NCBI GenBank assembly: GCA_015501585.1
Contig: JADNRY010000256.1
Coordinates: 24,582 to 88,581, forward strand
Source of the DNA: Rhodocollybia butyracea
Taxonomy: Eukaryota > Basidiomycota > Agaricomycetes > Agaricales > Omphalotaceae
DNA length: 64,000 nt
Direction: 5' to 3'
The position numbers and the translations under genes were made by a program. Every line of letters starts with the position of its first letter. The stretch's first letter is position 1. Shown in pieces: positions 9,951 through 22,830 of the stretch. Below the pieces are notes generated by a model that had not been told where the DNA came from, made no database searches, and was given only the letters and a program-made list of their open reading frames with translations.

Positions 9951-11438
9951 TTAGCATAGATACACATGACAATAAGCAATGATGTTAATATTGTAAATGA
10001 GATAAGCAGAACAAGATAAGCAGAAGCTGTTACTTTTTAACAGGATTAGCATGAGAATGTTACTTTCTAACGAGATAAATGAGAGGATGTTTAAGGTCCC
10101 AAACATTGCTCGACACTGGTACTGGTACAGGTGAACTAGGCCTTGTGGGAATATAGTCTCCATTGTCATCATTATTATTCCCAATAGAGTCATTGGCTTC
10201 ACCTTCATCGGAACTGGTGACTGAGATGATAGTGACTGCCTGCGAAAGCTTTCACATCTTGCAAGGAGGAGGAGCATCACTGTGAGCAGAAGGGACATCG
10301 TTGTGGTCACTGTCTTCATCGGTGGAAGGAGAATGTGATCCCCCATCATCTTGAAAGGTGAACATCATCTCAAACACTACATGCAAGAGTCAGTCGGTTA
10401 ATCTATTACAGAGCAAAATGAGCACCGACTGTCTTTATCCCATCCAATCTCCCGGATGACTCGTTTGGTGTGCTTCATCCACTCTGGACTAAGTTCGTTC
10501 ATTATGGACAAAGGCAGTGAAGAGGTTGAGACTACAAAAATGTTAAACACATATGAAATGAAGGAGGAATACATGTACCTACCGATGATGACCGACCAAC
10601 TCTCCCAGGATCTGCCACGCATGCCTCGGTTATCCCAAAGAGTACTTCTATCTGGTTCAGTCTCAGCTACAAGCAGAAGGGACTGCTTTAACACCTTCAA
10701 GAGACCCCAATCATGATGACCACCTTTGAGGAGATATTTCATTGGTCGACTGAGTGTCTCCTTGAGTTTATTCTCAACCTGTTTCGTTGTCCAGGTTTTG
10801 TTAAACAGGAAACAATCTTCTTTGGTGACAGTCGTATAGGCGAGTTTGAGCTTCTTCAAGTGTGTGATGAGATCCGGTGAGTATTTTACTGGGTGTTCAA
10901 GAGCAAGAGCCTTGTCTTCATCCTTCATTAAAAAATGAAAAAATCAGAGTTAAAGTAAGCAAGATGCAACGGAAACTCACATCCTGTACAAGGCCGACAA
11001 ATAGTAGAACAACCTTTCCAACATAAAACTCATTCACAGGATCTCATTTCTCTGCTGCACAAGTGGAACCACCTGACTTTCGAGGGCCTGAGCCTGCACC
11101 CTATAAAAAATGTCAGAGGAAGCAAGAGTTATGTCAAAGAGACCGACCTTTGGAGTCTTTGTATTCTTCTTCATTACGAGACTTTTATTTGCCTCCTGGT
11201 TGGCCTCGGCATATCTGTCTACCTGGCTAAGACCCTTCAACAACTCTTCAACCTTCAATGCAGTTGTATCCTTCAGCTTCCTGGGCTTTGTCAGTGGAGT
11301 AGATGTATGGATCATCTTGGTGTGTTTGCAGTCCTGGCATTTCAGATACTCATTGTCTTCAATGAACTCATTCCATTCACAATGATCACCAGTTTCTTGG
11401 GAATGAAAGTTGCACCCAGTCATGGCAGAACAAAACAA
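9951..11438 (-). CDS. Unidentified protein with zinc-ribbon-like N-terminus, probably decayed
   Basis: Three exon-like blocks follow one another on the minus strand. The first (11,438 to about 11,100) carries CEWNEFIEDNEYLKCQDCKH, with Cys/His spacing that could bind zinc, and then a Lys-rich helical part. The second (about 10,928-10,575) is a helical block including KGGHHDWGLLKVLK, followed by a short intron and SPEWMKHTKRVIREIGW. The third (about 10,370-9,990) is acidic and low complexity (TSSDEGEAND, PTRPSSPVPVPV). One in-frame TGA lies at 10,252-10,254 in the third block. I do not recognise the family. Its place among transposon genes suggests it belonged to a mobile element. Exact exon joins are uncertain. 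Confidence 0.4.
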
Positions 11439-12310
11439 AGAAGCTGTGTGGGATACATACCCACGAGTCCAGTAAGCAAGATTGAGATTTCGTCATTGTA
11501 AAACGTTGGTATGGAGGTTGTAAAATGTTGGTATGGAGGAAGAAAAGCTCTGGCGCAGGAAACTGATTAGTGATCGCGCAAATTTCACACAACATCGTGC
11601 CCATACAAAAATGGAGCAAATTATGTAAAAAATTCGCGCAAACTACATAAGACACAGGAATTGCAGACTACATAAGAATCGCAAACTACACAAGAATCAC
11701 AAATTACATACATAAAAATCGCAAAATACATAAGAATCGCAAACAGGGTTTTGTCCACCATTGAACAGCATACTTCCTCAACCAAATCAACATAATCAAT
11801 ATCAGATGAACTGCACGGCAATGATATGTAAAAAAAATTTGTGACAAGGATGGAAGGTACGCCTTTGGGATGTGTAAACATAGATGCGCTAGCAGAATAT
11901 TGTAAGCTGACATGCAAGACAGCGAAACAAGCTATGTAGAATAGTATCGCTTACGCAATAAGATCTTCCATCCTAAGAGATGAAGCGGTCACAGGTAGTA
12001 AAGATGCAACTTTTCCTCTGCCATTGGAGATCACCTGCAGTAGCTGAAAGCGCAAGCCAATGGATACAGGGAGCAGGTCGTTGAAGATCTCTGCAACGGA
12101 TGCCCAGATTTTTTCATGCAAGGCATTGTTGGCCAGCGACACTTTGTGAATTCGGTTGCTATTCTGTAGTGTCTGAAATCTTTTCATGAAACATAAGCCG
12201 TTTAGCACCGTAATATCATTGCAAGGCGGTAGACAATGTCAGGCTTACTCGGCAGGGGTTGGGCGAGTTGCGTAGTGACAGGGAGTCATCTTCAACCTTT
12301 TGCACTGTGT
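11439..12310. other. Gap with one possible small exon
   Basis: An imperfectly repeated AT-rich motif built on CATAAGAATCGCAAACTACA runs at about 11,600-11,745. A minus-strand frame at 12,208-11,951 encodes 85 residues with NALHEKIWASVAEIFNDLLP. It might be an exon of an unidentified gene, but no neighbouring exon was found. Nothing else was recognised. Confidence 0.35.
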
Positions 12311-15300
12311 TCACTGTTGGCGTATATGCAAATACTTTTGGGTAAAGGTTGATATTGAAGATGACAGCGCAGAATGCTGTTCTCCAAGCCCAAGATTGTT
12401 AGAGAGCCTGAGCATCTCCTTCACCAACACATCAGCATCACTATATTTGTTCAAATTGATGTATGTGAGGGCAAGGTTGGACATACACCTTAGAGTATGA
12501 ATATGCTGATTGCCAAGTTCTATCCTGCAAAGCTGAAGGATATCACTTCCCAAAATTTCTGCTTCAGTGTATTTACCCAGCTTAGAATATGTCTCTGCAA
12601 GATCCGACATTGATCTTAGTGTGGCAGGATGCTGCTTCCCAAATACAGTTCTGTGAGATTGAAGCGCCTCTGTTCCCAGCAGCTCAGCTTCATTGAACTT
12701 ACCCAACTTGGAATATGTGAGGCAAAGATTGCTCATTGATATCAATGAATCAGGATGCCTGTCTCCAAGCACAATCTTACGCAGTTGGAGCGTTTGCCTG
12801 TACAACACCTCAGCTTCATCATACTGGCTCAGCTGTGAATATGTGGCGGCAAGATTTGACAATAATGACAGTGTATGAGGAAGCTGCTGTTCACCAAGGA
12901 TAGCTGTGGGGTGAGGGAGCAACTCCTTGGCTAATACTTCAGCCTCAAGACTTCTGCCAAGCTCACAATAGGTGAGCGCAAGATGGGACATTGATGTTAA
13001 TGTCTCTGGATGCTGTTGTCCTAGCACAGTCTTGCGGTGTTGAAACACTTGCTTTGCCAGATTCTCAGCTTCATTATATCTGCCCAGCTCAGAGTATGTG
13101 AAAGCGAGGTTTGACATAAATGTTAATGTCTCAGGATGCTGTTCTCCAAGTACAGTGCTACCAAGTTGAAGAATGTGTTTCCCCAGAGATTCAGCCTCAT
13201 CAAGTCTACCTAAGCTCACATATGTCAGACTAAGGCTTGATATGCAGAGCAGAGTATGGGGATGTTCCTCTCCAAGCACAACCTTGGAAAGTTGGAGTAG
13301 CTCAGTCCCCAATATTTCAGCATCAGAGTATTTTCCCATCCAGGAATAAGTCTTAGCAAGGTTGAACATTGATGCCAATGTATCAGGATGTTTTTCTCCA
13401 AGCACAGTCTTGCGGAGTTGAAGCACCTCCTTTTCTAACCCTTCAGCTCTATTGTATCTGCCCAGTTTAGAGTGTATGCTAGCAAGACTGGACATACAAA
13501 GCAAAGTATGAGGATGGTGAGGCCCAAACACAGTAACAAAAATTGGGAGAATCTCACTCTGCAGCCTTTCGGCTTCAGCATATTGGCCTGTACAGAAATA
13601 TGTTTGAGTGAGCCTATACATTGATACCAATGTATCAGGGTGTTGGTCTCCAAACACAACCCTCTGTATCTGGAGCACTTTCTTTTCCAACATTTCTGTA
13701 TCATTGTAACTGCCCATCATACGATATGCAAAGGCAAGATTTAACATACACTTCAAAGTTTTGGGATGCTGCATTCCAAGTACCATTTCACTGGTTTGGA
13801 GCACTTCTTTCGACAATACTCTGGCATCATCATATCTTCCCATATAGGCATATGTACATGCAAGGTTGGACACAGACATTATTGTATCAGGATGCTGTTC
13901 TCCAAGCACAATCCTACGGAGGTTGAGTGTGTCCCTACCCAGCACTTCAGCTTCCCTGTATCTACCAAGCTTATTATATGTTGAGGCAAGACGGGACATG
14001 CAAAGCAGGGTGTTAGGATGCTGTTCTCCAAGTACAGCTTGACAGACTTGAAGTACCTCTTTATGTAGTGCCTCAGCCTCATTGTATCTGCCCATATTAG
14101 AGTAAGAGACTCCAAGGCTAGACATTGAGCTTAATGTATCAGGGTGCTGTTCTCCAAGCACAGCCCTGCGGTTTTGAAGTACTTTTGCCCCAAGCGCTTC
14201 AGCTTCATTATATTTTCCCAACTCTGACTGTGTGAGAGCAAGGTTTGACAATAATACCAGTGTATCGGGATGTTGTTCTTCAAGTACAGTCCTGTGGAGC
14301 TCCTTATCTAAAACATCAACTTCCAAGTTGTATTCCCCCATTGAGGAGTACATGGATGAAAGGTTTGACATTAAGCTCAGCAATGTAGGGTGTTGTTTGC
14401 CAAGCACAGTCCTACAAAGCTGGAGTACCTTCTTGCTCAAACCTTCAGCTTCAGTGTATTTTCCCATAGAGAAGTAGATGCATGCAAGGCAGGACATTGA
14501 TATCAACGTGTGGGGATGTTCTTCTCCAAGCATAGTTATGCGAAGTTGGAGTGCTTTCTTTTCTAGTATTCCGGCTTCATCATCTTTACCCAATTTGAAG
14601 TATATGTTAGCAAGGTTTGACATTGACTTCAATGTTTTAGAGTGATGCTCTCCAAGTATAGTGCTGCAGAGATTGAACGCCTCATAACCTAGCAATTTGG
14701 CTTCATTGTATCTGCCCATGTCAGAATATGTGGATGCAAGGTTGGACATTGCTGTCAATGTCAAAGGATGTTGTTCTCCAAGGGCAGTCCTATATAGCTG
14801 GACTACCTCTTTCTTCAAGATCTCAGCTTTATTGTATCTTCCCATTGAGGAGTAGATGAATCCAAGGTTAGAAATAGAAAGTAATGTACGAGGATGTTGT
14901 TCTCCGAGCACAGTTCTGTGGAGGTTAAGTGTCTCCTCTCCCAATACATTAGCCTCCTTGTACATCCCCAACTTAGCATATGTGGCAGCAAGGTTTAACA
15001 TTGCTAACAATGTTTGAGGATGGTGCTTTCCAATTATGATGCTACAGAGATTGAGCACCTCCTTTCCTAGCACTTCAGCTTCTCTGTATCTGCCTAACTC
15101 GGAATATGTGGATGCAAGATTGGACATGCAAATCAAAGTATCAGGATGTTGTTCTCCACGCACAGTGCTGCTGAGTCGAAGCATTTTTTTTATCAACACT
15201 TCAGCTTTATTGTATTTGTCCATATATAAATAGTCGGACGCAAGATTGTTCATTGATGTCAATGTACTGCAATGCTCTTCTCCAAACACAGCACTGCAGA

Positions 15301-17497
15301 GTTGGAGTGCCTCTTTCTCCAAATCCTCAGCTTCATTGTATCTTCCCATTGAGGAGTATGTATATGCAAGATTAGACATTGCTGTCAATGTTCCAGGATG
15401 TTTTGCCCCAAGGACATCCCTGCGGACTTGGAGGGCCTCCTTTCCCAGGACTTCGGCTTCATTGTATCTGCCCAAATAAGCATATGTAACTGCAAGGTTA
15501 GAAATGGCATTAAGAGTTCTAGGGGCCTTTCTTCCAAGAGTATTTGTGGTAACCTCTACAACTTGTTCCTGTAATTCCTTTGTGACGTTCCACATACCCT
15601 CCTGACAGAAAATCCAGGCCAATTTATGGGTGATCAATATTGACGGAAACCCGGCTTTCTGATCATAGAGGTGTTCTGCATGTGCTAACAGCTGGCGTTG
15701 AAACTGATAATCTTCAGCTGATACCTCAGCTCCCGGCGTTGTATAAGCCAGCAACAGCATACTCACAAAGTTTAAACTGTGCTTATCTATTATGGTCTCC
15801 TGTGCGCAGTGGTGAATAACAGGATGAATAGAAAGTGAATGGCTATCTGCACTATAGGTCGCCAAAGACATCCTAGCAAGCTCATCCACGCTGGAGTTTA
15901 CATCATATTTTTTGGGAAAGCTGGCCAAAAAGGAGGCCAGTTTCTCTGAGATAGAGCTCACAATAAGTTCTTCACCAGGTGGGATCACCACATTCTCCGA
16001 GTTAAAAGACATTCCCCGATAGAATATCTCAAGAGGAATGGCAACATGATGAAACAATGCACAAATTTGCATGAATGACTTTGTGGGCCCTGATAAAAGC
16101 TCAAAAGAAAGTTGGAATGCAGCTAGGATTGTCCTGTCATATCTGTCTAAAGTCTGTAATTCATATTTGAGCAGTGCTTCATGCTTTTCATTGAAAACTG
16201 TCAAATAGTCTTTGAACTGACAGGTGGGGTGCTGTGAGATATAAGTGCCAGCAGTGGCAACTGCTAGGGCCTGGCAGCCAAGTGCATCCACAATAGCCAT
16301 GTGGGTTTCCTCTGAGTCTCTTTGTCCAGAAGATTTGAGGAGAAGTTTGATTGCCTCATCTACTGTGAGGTCAGGGAAATCAGGGAAGGGATGATCCAAA
16401 GATGAAAGCTGGTGAACATTTGTATCCCGGCTTGTAATGAGAATGCTGCCATGCTTGCATTGTGGTATATATTTGGCAAGGTTCACACCATGGTCCGCGT
16501 TGTCAAATATCAGGAGCCACTCATTTTTCAAGTTTATCAAGAACCGGTGGACTTCCTCAACCTCATTGCCAACATTAGCAGCATCTCCAAGAGTTTTGAA
16601 GTTGGCAATGACTGTTGTATCGGATGATGCATCAATGACCCAGTGATGGGAGAACCTAACAATGGAGAGATGGGTCATTTCAAATAAGGGACCCTAGTGT
16701 CCAAATGCATACCTATGCCCATACTCCCGAACAAACTTTCGAGCAACTTGCGTCTTTCCAGTACCACCTCTGGCCACAAGTGGAACAATGTGTTGGTGGC
16801 GTTCAAAGGCACTCCTGAGAGTGTCAAAAAATTCCCTGTACATCCGTTTGTTTGTTGGCACAGGTGGCGCAAAGCTACCTTCCGCACTTGATGAAAACAG
16901 CGAGATCCCGCTGTCAGTGCTCAGAAGGAGAACATAAGTGCGCAAGGAATAAGGAATGTATGCTTCAAGATCAAGGGATAGGTTTACATTCTCCAGAATG
17001 AGAAGCACATTGTTGGAGATGTTCTCAAACCTTGATTCCCATTCCCTAACCCCCAACTCAAGGCCATCTTCAGAGCTTGCGTCCCATACAATAAAATGAA
17101 ATCTGTGCAGGATTATGATAGAATGAACTGCAGAACTACAAGGGTGAAATCTGACGAAATCATACCCTGACCATGTCTTAACTGTGGAAACTATGTCTCT
17201 CATCACATCATCTTTTTCGCATGTAATGGTGACTACTGGGGCTGCAAAAACTTTGGACAGTTTTTGTAAAATGTTTTCTCGGCCAACAAAGTTCTTGCTG
17301 GGAGGAGGGCAGCGAAGAACACTGTTGATATCCAAGCCAGGCCGGGAGGCCATGGGATGAGCTATCCAATTGTTGTTGACGACAGTTACATCTCCACCCG
17401 AGACAACAAATACTGATCTATCTATGCGGAAATTAGAGGCATTTTCAAACATGGACAACCGAGGAGCCTGCGGAGCTTGGGTGGGTACAGCTTCCAT
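12311..17497 (-). CDS. NLR-like protein: NB-ARC-type NTPase plus about 25 TPRs
   Basis: There are two exons, 17497-16713 and 16655-12311, joined by a 57-nt GT-AG intron; the product is 1,709 aa. The N-terminus has FENASNFRIDRS, a motif frequent at the start of basidiomycete NLR-like proteins. Residues about 60-200 look like a first NTPase-like module without a P-loop (FVGRENILQKLSKVF). The working P-loop is GGTGKT at 244-249, immediately before the intron. Further NB-ARC signs are LLIFDNADH (about 309-317), ILITSRD and GCQALAVATAGTYI. From about residue 620 to the end there are 25 full 42-residue kinesin-light-chain-type TPRs plus a partial one, with consensus LGEQHPDTL...NLA.TYSxMGRYNEAE. 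Such proteins are thought to act in non-self recognition or signalling, with TPRs sensing or scaffolding. No effector domain was recognised. Confidence 0.9.
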
Positions 17498-17865
17498 GAA
17501 GAGTTAGCAGTGTAGTGATAAATACAAAAACCCGTTCAACTCTTACATTGAAGCCCTAGTCCATGCTCTCTCTGTGATTCAGGGTAGCGGAACTCTCCAT
17601 TGAAGATACTTCGATGATGATGGTTGTGGAAGAAGATCAACAGCTCCTTAGACGCCAAAAGTTTGATAGATCACGATAACACAAGTTCCGGATAAAAGCG
17701 CCCGCGGTATGAATATGCCGTCTTTTGGAATGGTACATGTGTCTAGCGGTAATGGATCCAAGCCTTATCGGGAGCAAAGCCTTATTTCATCTACACATCC
17801 TTAGAAATCGACCCAAGTACATGATGCTGTGCAGAATTGAGTATATATAAGATAATTACTTGATT
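17498..17865. other. Upstream region of the NLR-like gene
   Basis: This intergenic stretch lies between the NLR-like start and the 3' end of the second PP2C copy. It presumably carries the NLR-like promoter. No motif stands out. Confidence 0.3.
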
Positions 17866-19440
17866 CTAGAAATCTATAATAAATAAAAAGTAACAGTAAC
17901 ATCCGGTATATCCTGCTAAATGATTACTCGACTCTCGACTCGAGAAACCATGTAACAGCAGTCGCAATATTATCCCTACAAACAAGATCCAACCATTCAC
18001 AGTACTCGCAAGGAAAAAAACAAGCGCACCCATCGATAGGCTATATCTCCTCGCCCTTGGCGGCACCAGACTAATCAATGCTGCCGTCAAAGCCGCATCC
18101 GCTCTCTCAAGCGCGTTCCGCGGCAATGCGCCGCAGCGCTGGCATCCCCGCTGCAATAGACGAACCGTTTCAGGGTCTTCCACCAGGGATAGATCACCGT
18201 GTTATCGCCTGTACCCTCGTTTTGTAGTTTTTTTTTACCAGAGGCAGCCGGCGATCGCAGTCATACATTTTGTCTTGTTGAGATTTGTCTTTGTTGTCCC
18301 GAGATTGGGATAGATTGAGAGGACTAGGGGGAAATTCCCGCACGGGTGCGTTAGCGTATACGGCGGAAAAGTTAGTTTGGAACCAGAGGCCAACGAGGCC
18401 ATGATGAGGAAGTCTCCTTTGCGGATTTGGGTGGTGGTATTTCGGGTTCGGCTGTGGGTATATAATGAGTAATACGCGTTATTGACTGGAAAGAGTGAAA
18501 AGAGACACACCAGTAAGATACGGAAGAGTTTTCATGTTCGAGCGTACATTATCCCCTAGATACCCTCTATACAACTGATTCCGAACATTGATGCTCCATT
18601 TGTACGCAGCATCCCAAGGCACGGCCATCCCATGATGCGTTCCTTCTCCACGACGTTCTCACCGGGATGTTCCGCCTCCAACCGCGCCACCTCCTTCGGC
18701 TTGTATCCATTCTGGTCTGCAGTCTGCTGAGAGCACGTGTCCCCGTCTTTGAAGCGTACTTTGTACTTTACGCCAAGGACGGCACGGGAGTCGCCAGTGA
18801 GGGCGATACGCAGCGTAGGATTCATAGATGTCGATAAATAGTAGGGCGCAGGAGATGGTGTGGGCGTACCTTAAGGCCTAAGGAATGGATGGTATTGGAG
18901 TTAAATGGGGAGATGACATCTGAGACGTTGAGTTCTTTGAATGCGTGTTTGATTGTGTCATTGACAAGTGTGTGGTCGGGTATCAAAGCTGAGGCGCTGA
19001 GGATTCGGCGGTGGTGTCGCAATCATTGAAGAATTCCGCAGGTTCCTATAGCTAAGGAAGTTTTTCCGACGCGTCATAGAGAAAATCACTCATGGCAGGT
19101 CCCGGTCAGCGGTGCTCTTTGTTGTCGGACTCTTCGAAGGGCATATTGCTAAAGCAAAATTTCATCGAAGTAGTACTATAGGCAACACGCAAACGTATGC
19201 AGGTGCAATGAAGCACATAACAGGGTATGATTTTGTTAGGAAATCAAGAGGTTTAGAAGCAAATGTTGAACGTTGACGCGTTGACGATTTGCAGAAGCGG
19301 ATATTCTTCATCTGATCATCTGGGTCTTTTGTCAACCGCCCTTTCTCTACTTTTCGTCTCTCATCTCGAGTTCTCCCATTAAAGCCAGAGTCGCAGTGAA
19401 TGGGCTTGTTCCTTCCAGCTGCAGATTTGCTTGTCAAAAC
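17866..19440 (-). pseudogene. PP2C phosphatase pseudogene, second copy
   Basis: Recognisable blocks on the minus strand are the N-terminal exon region (about 19,440-19,160), TLVNDTIKHAFKELN (about 18,960), LRIALTGDSRAVLGVKYKVR (about 18,810-18,740), DQNGYKPKEVARLEAEHPGE (about 18,700), the exon junction near 18,500-18,400, and AALISLVPPRARRY at the end (about 18,090-18,040). The DGHNG exon is missing, the segment after GDSRAV is frameshifted at the AFGD region, and the ASDGLWD block is disrupted. It is in the same orientation as the intact gene and upstream of the second membrane-gene copy, as in the ancestral module. Confidence 0.8.
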
Positions 19441-19489
19441 ATATGAAGGCAGTGAAAACGACTACTGTCAGTGGTGGTTGACAAAAGTA

Positions 19490-19528
19490 ATATAGCCGCC
19501 CGGTACGCTCGTGGCCCGGGTTATCCGA
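19490..19528 (-). promoter_or_regulatory. Conserved PP2C promoter block, copy 2
   Basis: The block TATAGCCGCC followed by GTGGCCCGGGTTATCCG is repeated upstream of the second, third and intact PP2C copies. Its GC-rich core beside a TATA-like stretch, in sequence that otherwise diverges, suggests a retained core promoter. Confidence 0.45.
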
Positions 19529-20112
19529 TTCTGAGCGCTTACAGTTCGGCTCACGACTCAAATACTCATCCTTGTACTAGATCCCGCACGCCCTCTGGAC
19601 TCGCAGTGTGCAAGAATAGGAGAACTTTTGGGGATTTCACGAACAGGATCTTTTTACTCGTTATTGCTTCGCAGCTTTCATGAATAATACTTAGATCAAT
19701 GCGTACTCGATAGCTCGGAGCCTCGGAGGTATATCCGTATCCATCTCTTTTTTCTGTCGTTCCAAATAGCTAACAAACCAAATGCACCCGAATAACAATG
19801 ACAATTCCCAGCTTTTCAGCGATCAAGAAAATTGGCACAGGCTGTTTTGAGTTCCATCTTGGCGTGTACTGTCTGTGTACTAAAACTCTCCCATTTTGCA
19901 AGGTATTGACAGGATATCCCAATTGATATAAGATACTCCTTATTGTTGGCTCCTGTAGGCACCAATCATCTCTCTTCATCTCAATTCCCACTTTGTTGGA
20001 CATTGAGAGTCGACTGTACCATGTCAACGCTGTCTTGTTTTATTGCTTTTTCATTCCATAAATTATACACTTAAAATACAATTGCACATAGAACACTTCC
20101 CCCAAACAAAAC

Positions 20113-21416
20113 TCATAGCTCTGATTCGTAGTCAGGCGGAAGGTCACCTGCCACCTCTCGCTCTTCTATTCTTCTTACCCTCTCTATCAATTCCAAGATC
20201 TGTTGGCGCAGTGACGCTTCCTCTTCCTCTTCAACGCCAGGCCGATTCAGTGCGTCCTCAATGACACGGAGCTCCGCTTGGGCACTCAACCGTTGCTCCC
20301 TCATCTCAGATTGCTTAATCCTGGCACCTAAGTACCAAGTACCATGTCAGAGGGACCATTTCCGTGTTATACAGTATAGAGCTTCAAGCTCACCTTGTAT
20401 TGATCGCGATAAATTCCCGATTATATGCGGCAGATTTTCAGTACCAGGGGGATTATATTCAGAACTCGAAGTGTTACTGGGATTGCAAGACATTAGGCCT
20501 GTCGAACTATATCACTATACCCGGTGAACTTACAAAGGGGATATAGCTTCTTGTGAACTCTTCAGCTGAAGCAATCTTCTTCTCCGTCGCCTTTGAACTA
20601 AGCAACCTAAGGGCAGGATCAAGAGAAACCCCCCAACTCCACCGCCTACCCCTTTAGCGAGCTCCTGGGGCTGTTTGGAGATATTTCGGGGAGAAGATGG
20701 GGAGGTAGTCTGGGGAGCAAACAGAGAAGTAGCCTGAGGAGCGGGCACGGCGATAGTCCGAGTCTGTTGGGCGGACTGGGCCCTAGTCTGTGGGGTGGAT
20801 GGGGATGTACTCTGTGGGGTGGATGGTGACATATTCTGTGGAGTAGATGGGGAAGTAGTCTGTGAAGCGGATGAGGACATAGTCTGTGAGGTGGATAGGG
20901 ACGTAGTCTGTAAAGTTGACAGGGACGTAGTCTGTGGAGTGGATGGGGACATAGTCTGTGAAGTGGACGGAGACGTCGTCTGTGCGGCAGACGGAAACGT
21001 AGTCATGGGAGTGGGCATGAGCTCAGTCTCGAGAGCGGGCGTGGACTGCGTGGAGGATGGTTGAGCAGTTGACTGTAAAACCCCCACATCATCCCCACTA
21101 GCAGCACTTTGCATAACAAGACTCTCCACGGAGCCTTGAGTGGCTTTATGGTACTTGCGTTTCGCACAGCCAAGCCATGGGTTGGCGCAGGATTGAATAT
21201 TGCTGCCAACCCATTATCTGCTACGCCAGCTGATTGCAATGGGCCGTGGGTGTAGAGAAATAGCTCGGAACCGTCGGGAAATGTAAGTGGTGGCGCCAAC
21301 ACATACCTTGGAGAGGAAGTCAACAAAGCAAAGCAACCTCCCGACTTCATCTCTGGCTTGAGCTTACCAATAAACACCATTATTAGTCCCAACTGCGAAA
21401 GAAGATAGCAAGTCAT
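20113..21416 (-). pseudogene. Mucin-like PPxY membrane protein, second copy, frameshifted
   Basis: This is a paralogue of 3,967-5,041. The start block MTCYLLSQLGLIMVFIG aligns with the intact signal peptide. The sequence homologous to intron 1 is here open in frame with the following LAPPLTFPDGSELF. A 1-nt loss near 21,150 (compare the ATAAAGCCAC block of the third copy) shifts the ectodomain out of frame with the SQTT-rich repeat block (about 21,070-20,710). The transmembrane and basic block survive, the membrane segment being less hydrophobic (GFLLILPLGCLV), as do the coiled-coil tail and the DLPPDYESEL C-terminus (20,113-20,304), including the PPxY. The repeat block is longer than in the intact copy. 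It could be expressed as a shorter product, but the simplest reading is a pseudogene. Confidence 0.75.
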
Positions 21417-21639
21417 GGCTCCGGGACGCAAGGGAGGATAAGCAAGGGACAAGCTGTTTTTGCATTGTATCCTCGAAGCGACTGTTAAGTATAGTGCAGT
21501 TCAATGCAACATTCGGTGCTTCAAAGGTCACTGCGCATGACGCTGCTATTAGTATAACTGCCATAGCATACACTCATTTGTGATGCACAATCTCACAGGC
21601 ATGTGTCCTAAAATTGATCAATCTTAAATTCATCTTTGT

Positions 21640-22440
21640 GATCATCAAAGGCTTAGCGCCTCTTAGCGCTTGGGTATGGATTTCGAGTCAGGATGATATC
21701 ATCGTTGAGTTGAAGAGAGTGGCGATTTTTGAGTTCGATGGCACCAAGTGGTACCATTCCCACCTGATATCTTCTCCTTCCATCTGTCCCCGCCCAATTC
21801 CCCTCATTCAACAATGACTTGATGTCATCTCTCGGTCTAGATGGCCCTGGATAGAGGCAATGCCGGTATGAGTGCTGAAACCCGAAGGACGGCTCCCAAA
21901 GGCCTTGCAAGAGATTTATGCTGAGTTATCAAGCATTCAGTTGGCTACGCTTAAAGTGCTCCCCTACCCGGGTTGACGCCGGAAGGCAAGAACTCCCCGC
22001 TACCTCCTGGATTTCCACATGGATGAGAAGGAACTGGACTATTTTTCTCTTCTATCTCATGTCCTTCTATGCCATGTCAGCGCGCTCACTGGGCAATGAC
22101 CTGCAAGTATCTGCCCTCGATCTCCTATCCTTGATCCATGCGGTTCTACATGCCCATACTGTGAATTATGCGATTCTTGAGCGTACAAGAAGCAGGGGTT
22201 GGAACTGACGCCGTCTTGAAGGTTTTCACAAACATGCATCAGAACAAACTTAGATGTACCAGCACTGCGATCTCACAGTGGGAAACATTATCACGGTGGA
22301 CAAAACCATCGAGAGCAAGGCATTCCATATTCCAAACCCTCAACCTAACTACAGAGATTCGGATTCCGAGGGTTTACCACGGACTGAAAATTTACACTGT
22401 GGGGATATGGCTGTTAAATGATTTCTTCGTCTAAGTTGGG
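21640..22440 (+). repeat. Dispersed remnant, copy 2
   Basis: This is the least rearranged copy of the third module component (see 2,155-2,870 and 39,690-40,145). It opens with GAAGAGAGTGGCGAT, shared with 39,105, and continues through CCTTGCAAGAGATTT (also at 39,277 and 39,706), CGGGTTGACGC and ACCAGCACTGCGATCTCA. Frames such as LQEIYAELSSIQLATLKVL can be read but are soon stopped. The identity of the original gene is unknown. Confidence 0.5.
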
Positions 22441-22534
22441 ACTTGGAGTACTTTGAAATTGCAAAAATCTCTAAAATCTGTGATACTGCGACGTTTTTGA
22501 GTTCAAATTCGCTTGGTTGGATGAAACAGGTATT

Positions 22535-22830
22535 TATTACTGAGGAAGTTGGGATAGAGCGTATCCAACGTATCCGACGAGGTGATCACAGAGAACGTCA
22601 CTCATGCGGTTGTCTGCATTGTCGGGTCTGGCCGTGAAACAGACAATGATTGAATCCTTGAAATAATTGTTGCTAAAGCAAGATTTCATCAAAGCAGTCT
22701 ATGGGCAATACAAATGTACACAGGTATGTACAATAAGCGCATCACAGGCTCACGTACGATCCCTGAACTTTCCGTTAGAAAACCAAGTGGGTTCAGAAAC
22801 AGATGTTGAATCATGCGTTGAATCCGTAGA
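22535..22830 (-). pseudogene. PP2C N-terminal fragment
   Basis: The reverse complement of 22,540-22,610 reads MSDVLCDHLVGYVGYALSQL, matching the block just after DGHNG in the intact PP2C. The stretch to about 22,830 matches the upstream exon and intron region (shared TTGCTAAAGCAA and GTTAGAAAACCAAGTGG-type blocks with the copy at 19,145-19,260). The rest of the gene is absent. The fragment marks the left border of the first secreted-gene unit. Confidence 0.65.

Noticed and set aside
12693..15480. Several + strand open frames of 60-100 aa with repeated SGCCSPSTVL-like text
   Set aside because: They are antisense to the TPR array and share its 126-bp period. There is no start context or independent support.
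20795..21064. + strand frame of DGDVVCEVDGD-type repeats
   Set aside because: It is the antisense of the Ser/Thr/Gln mucin repeats of the second membrane-gene copy.
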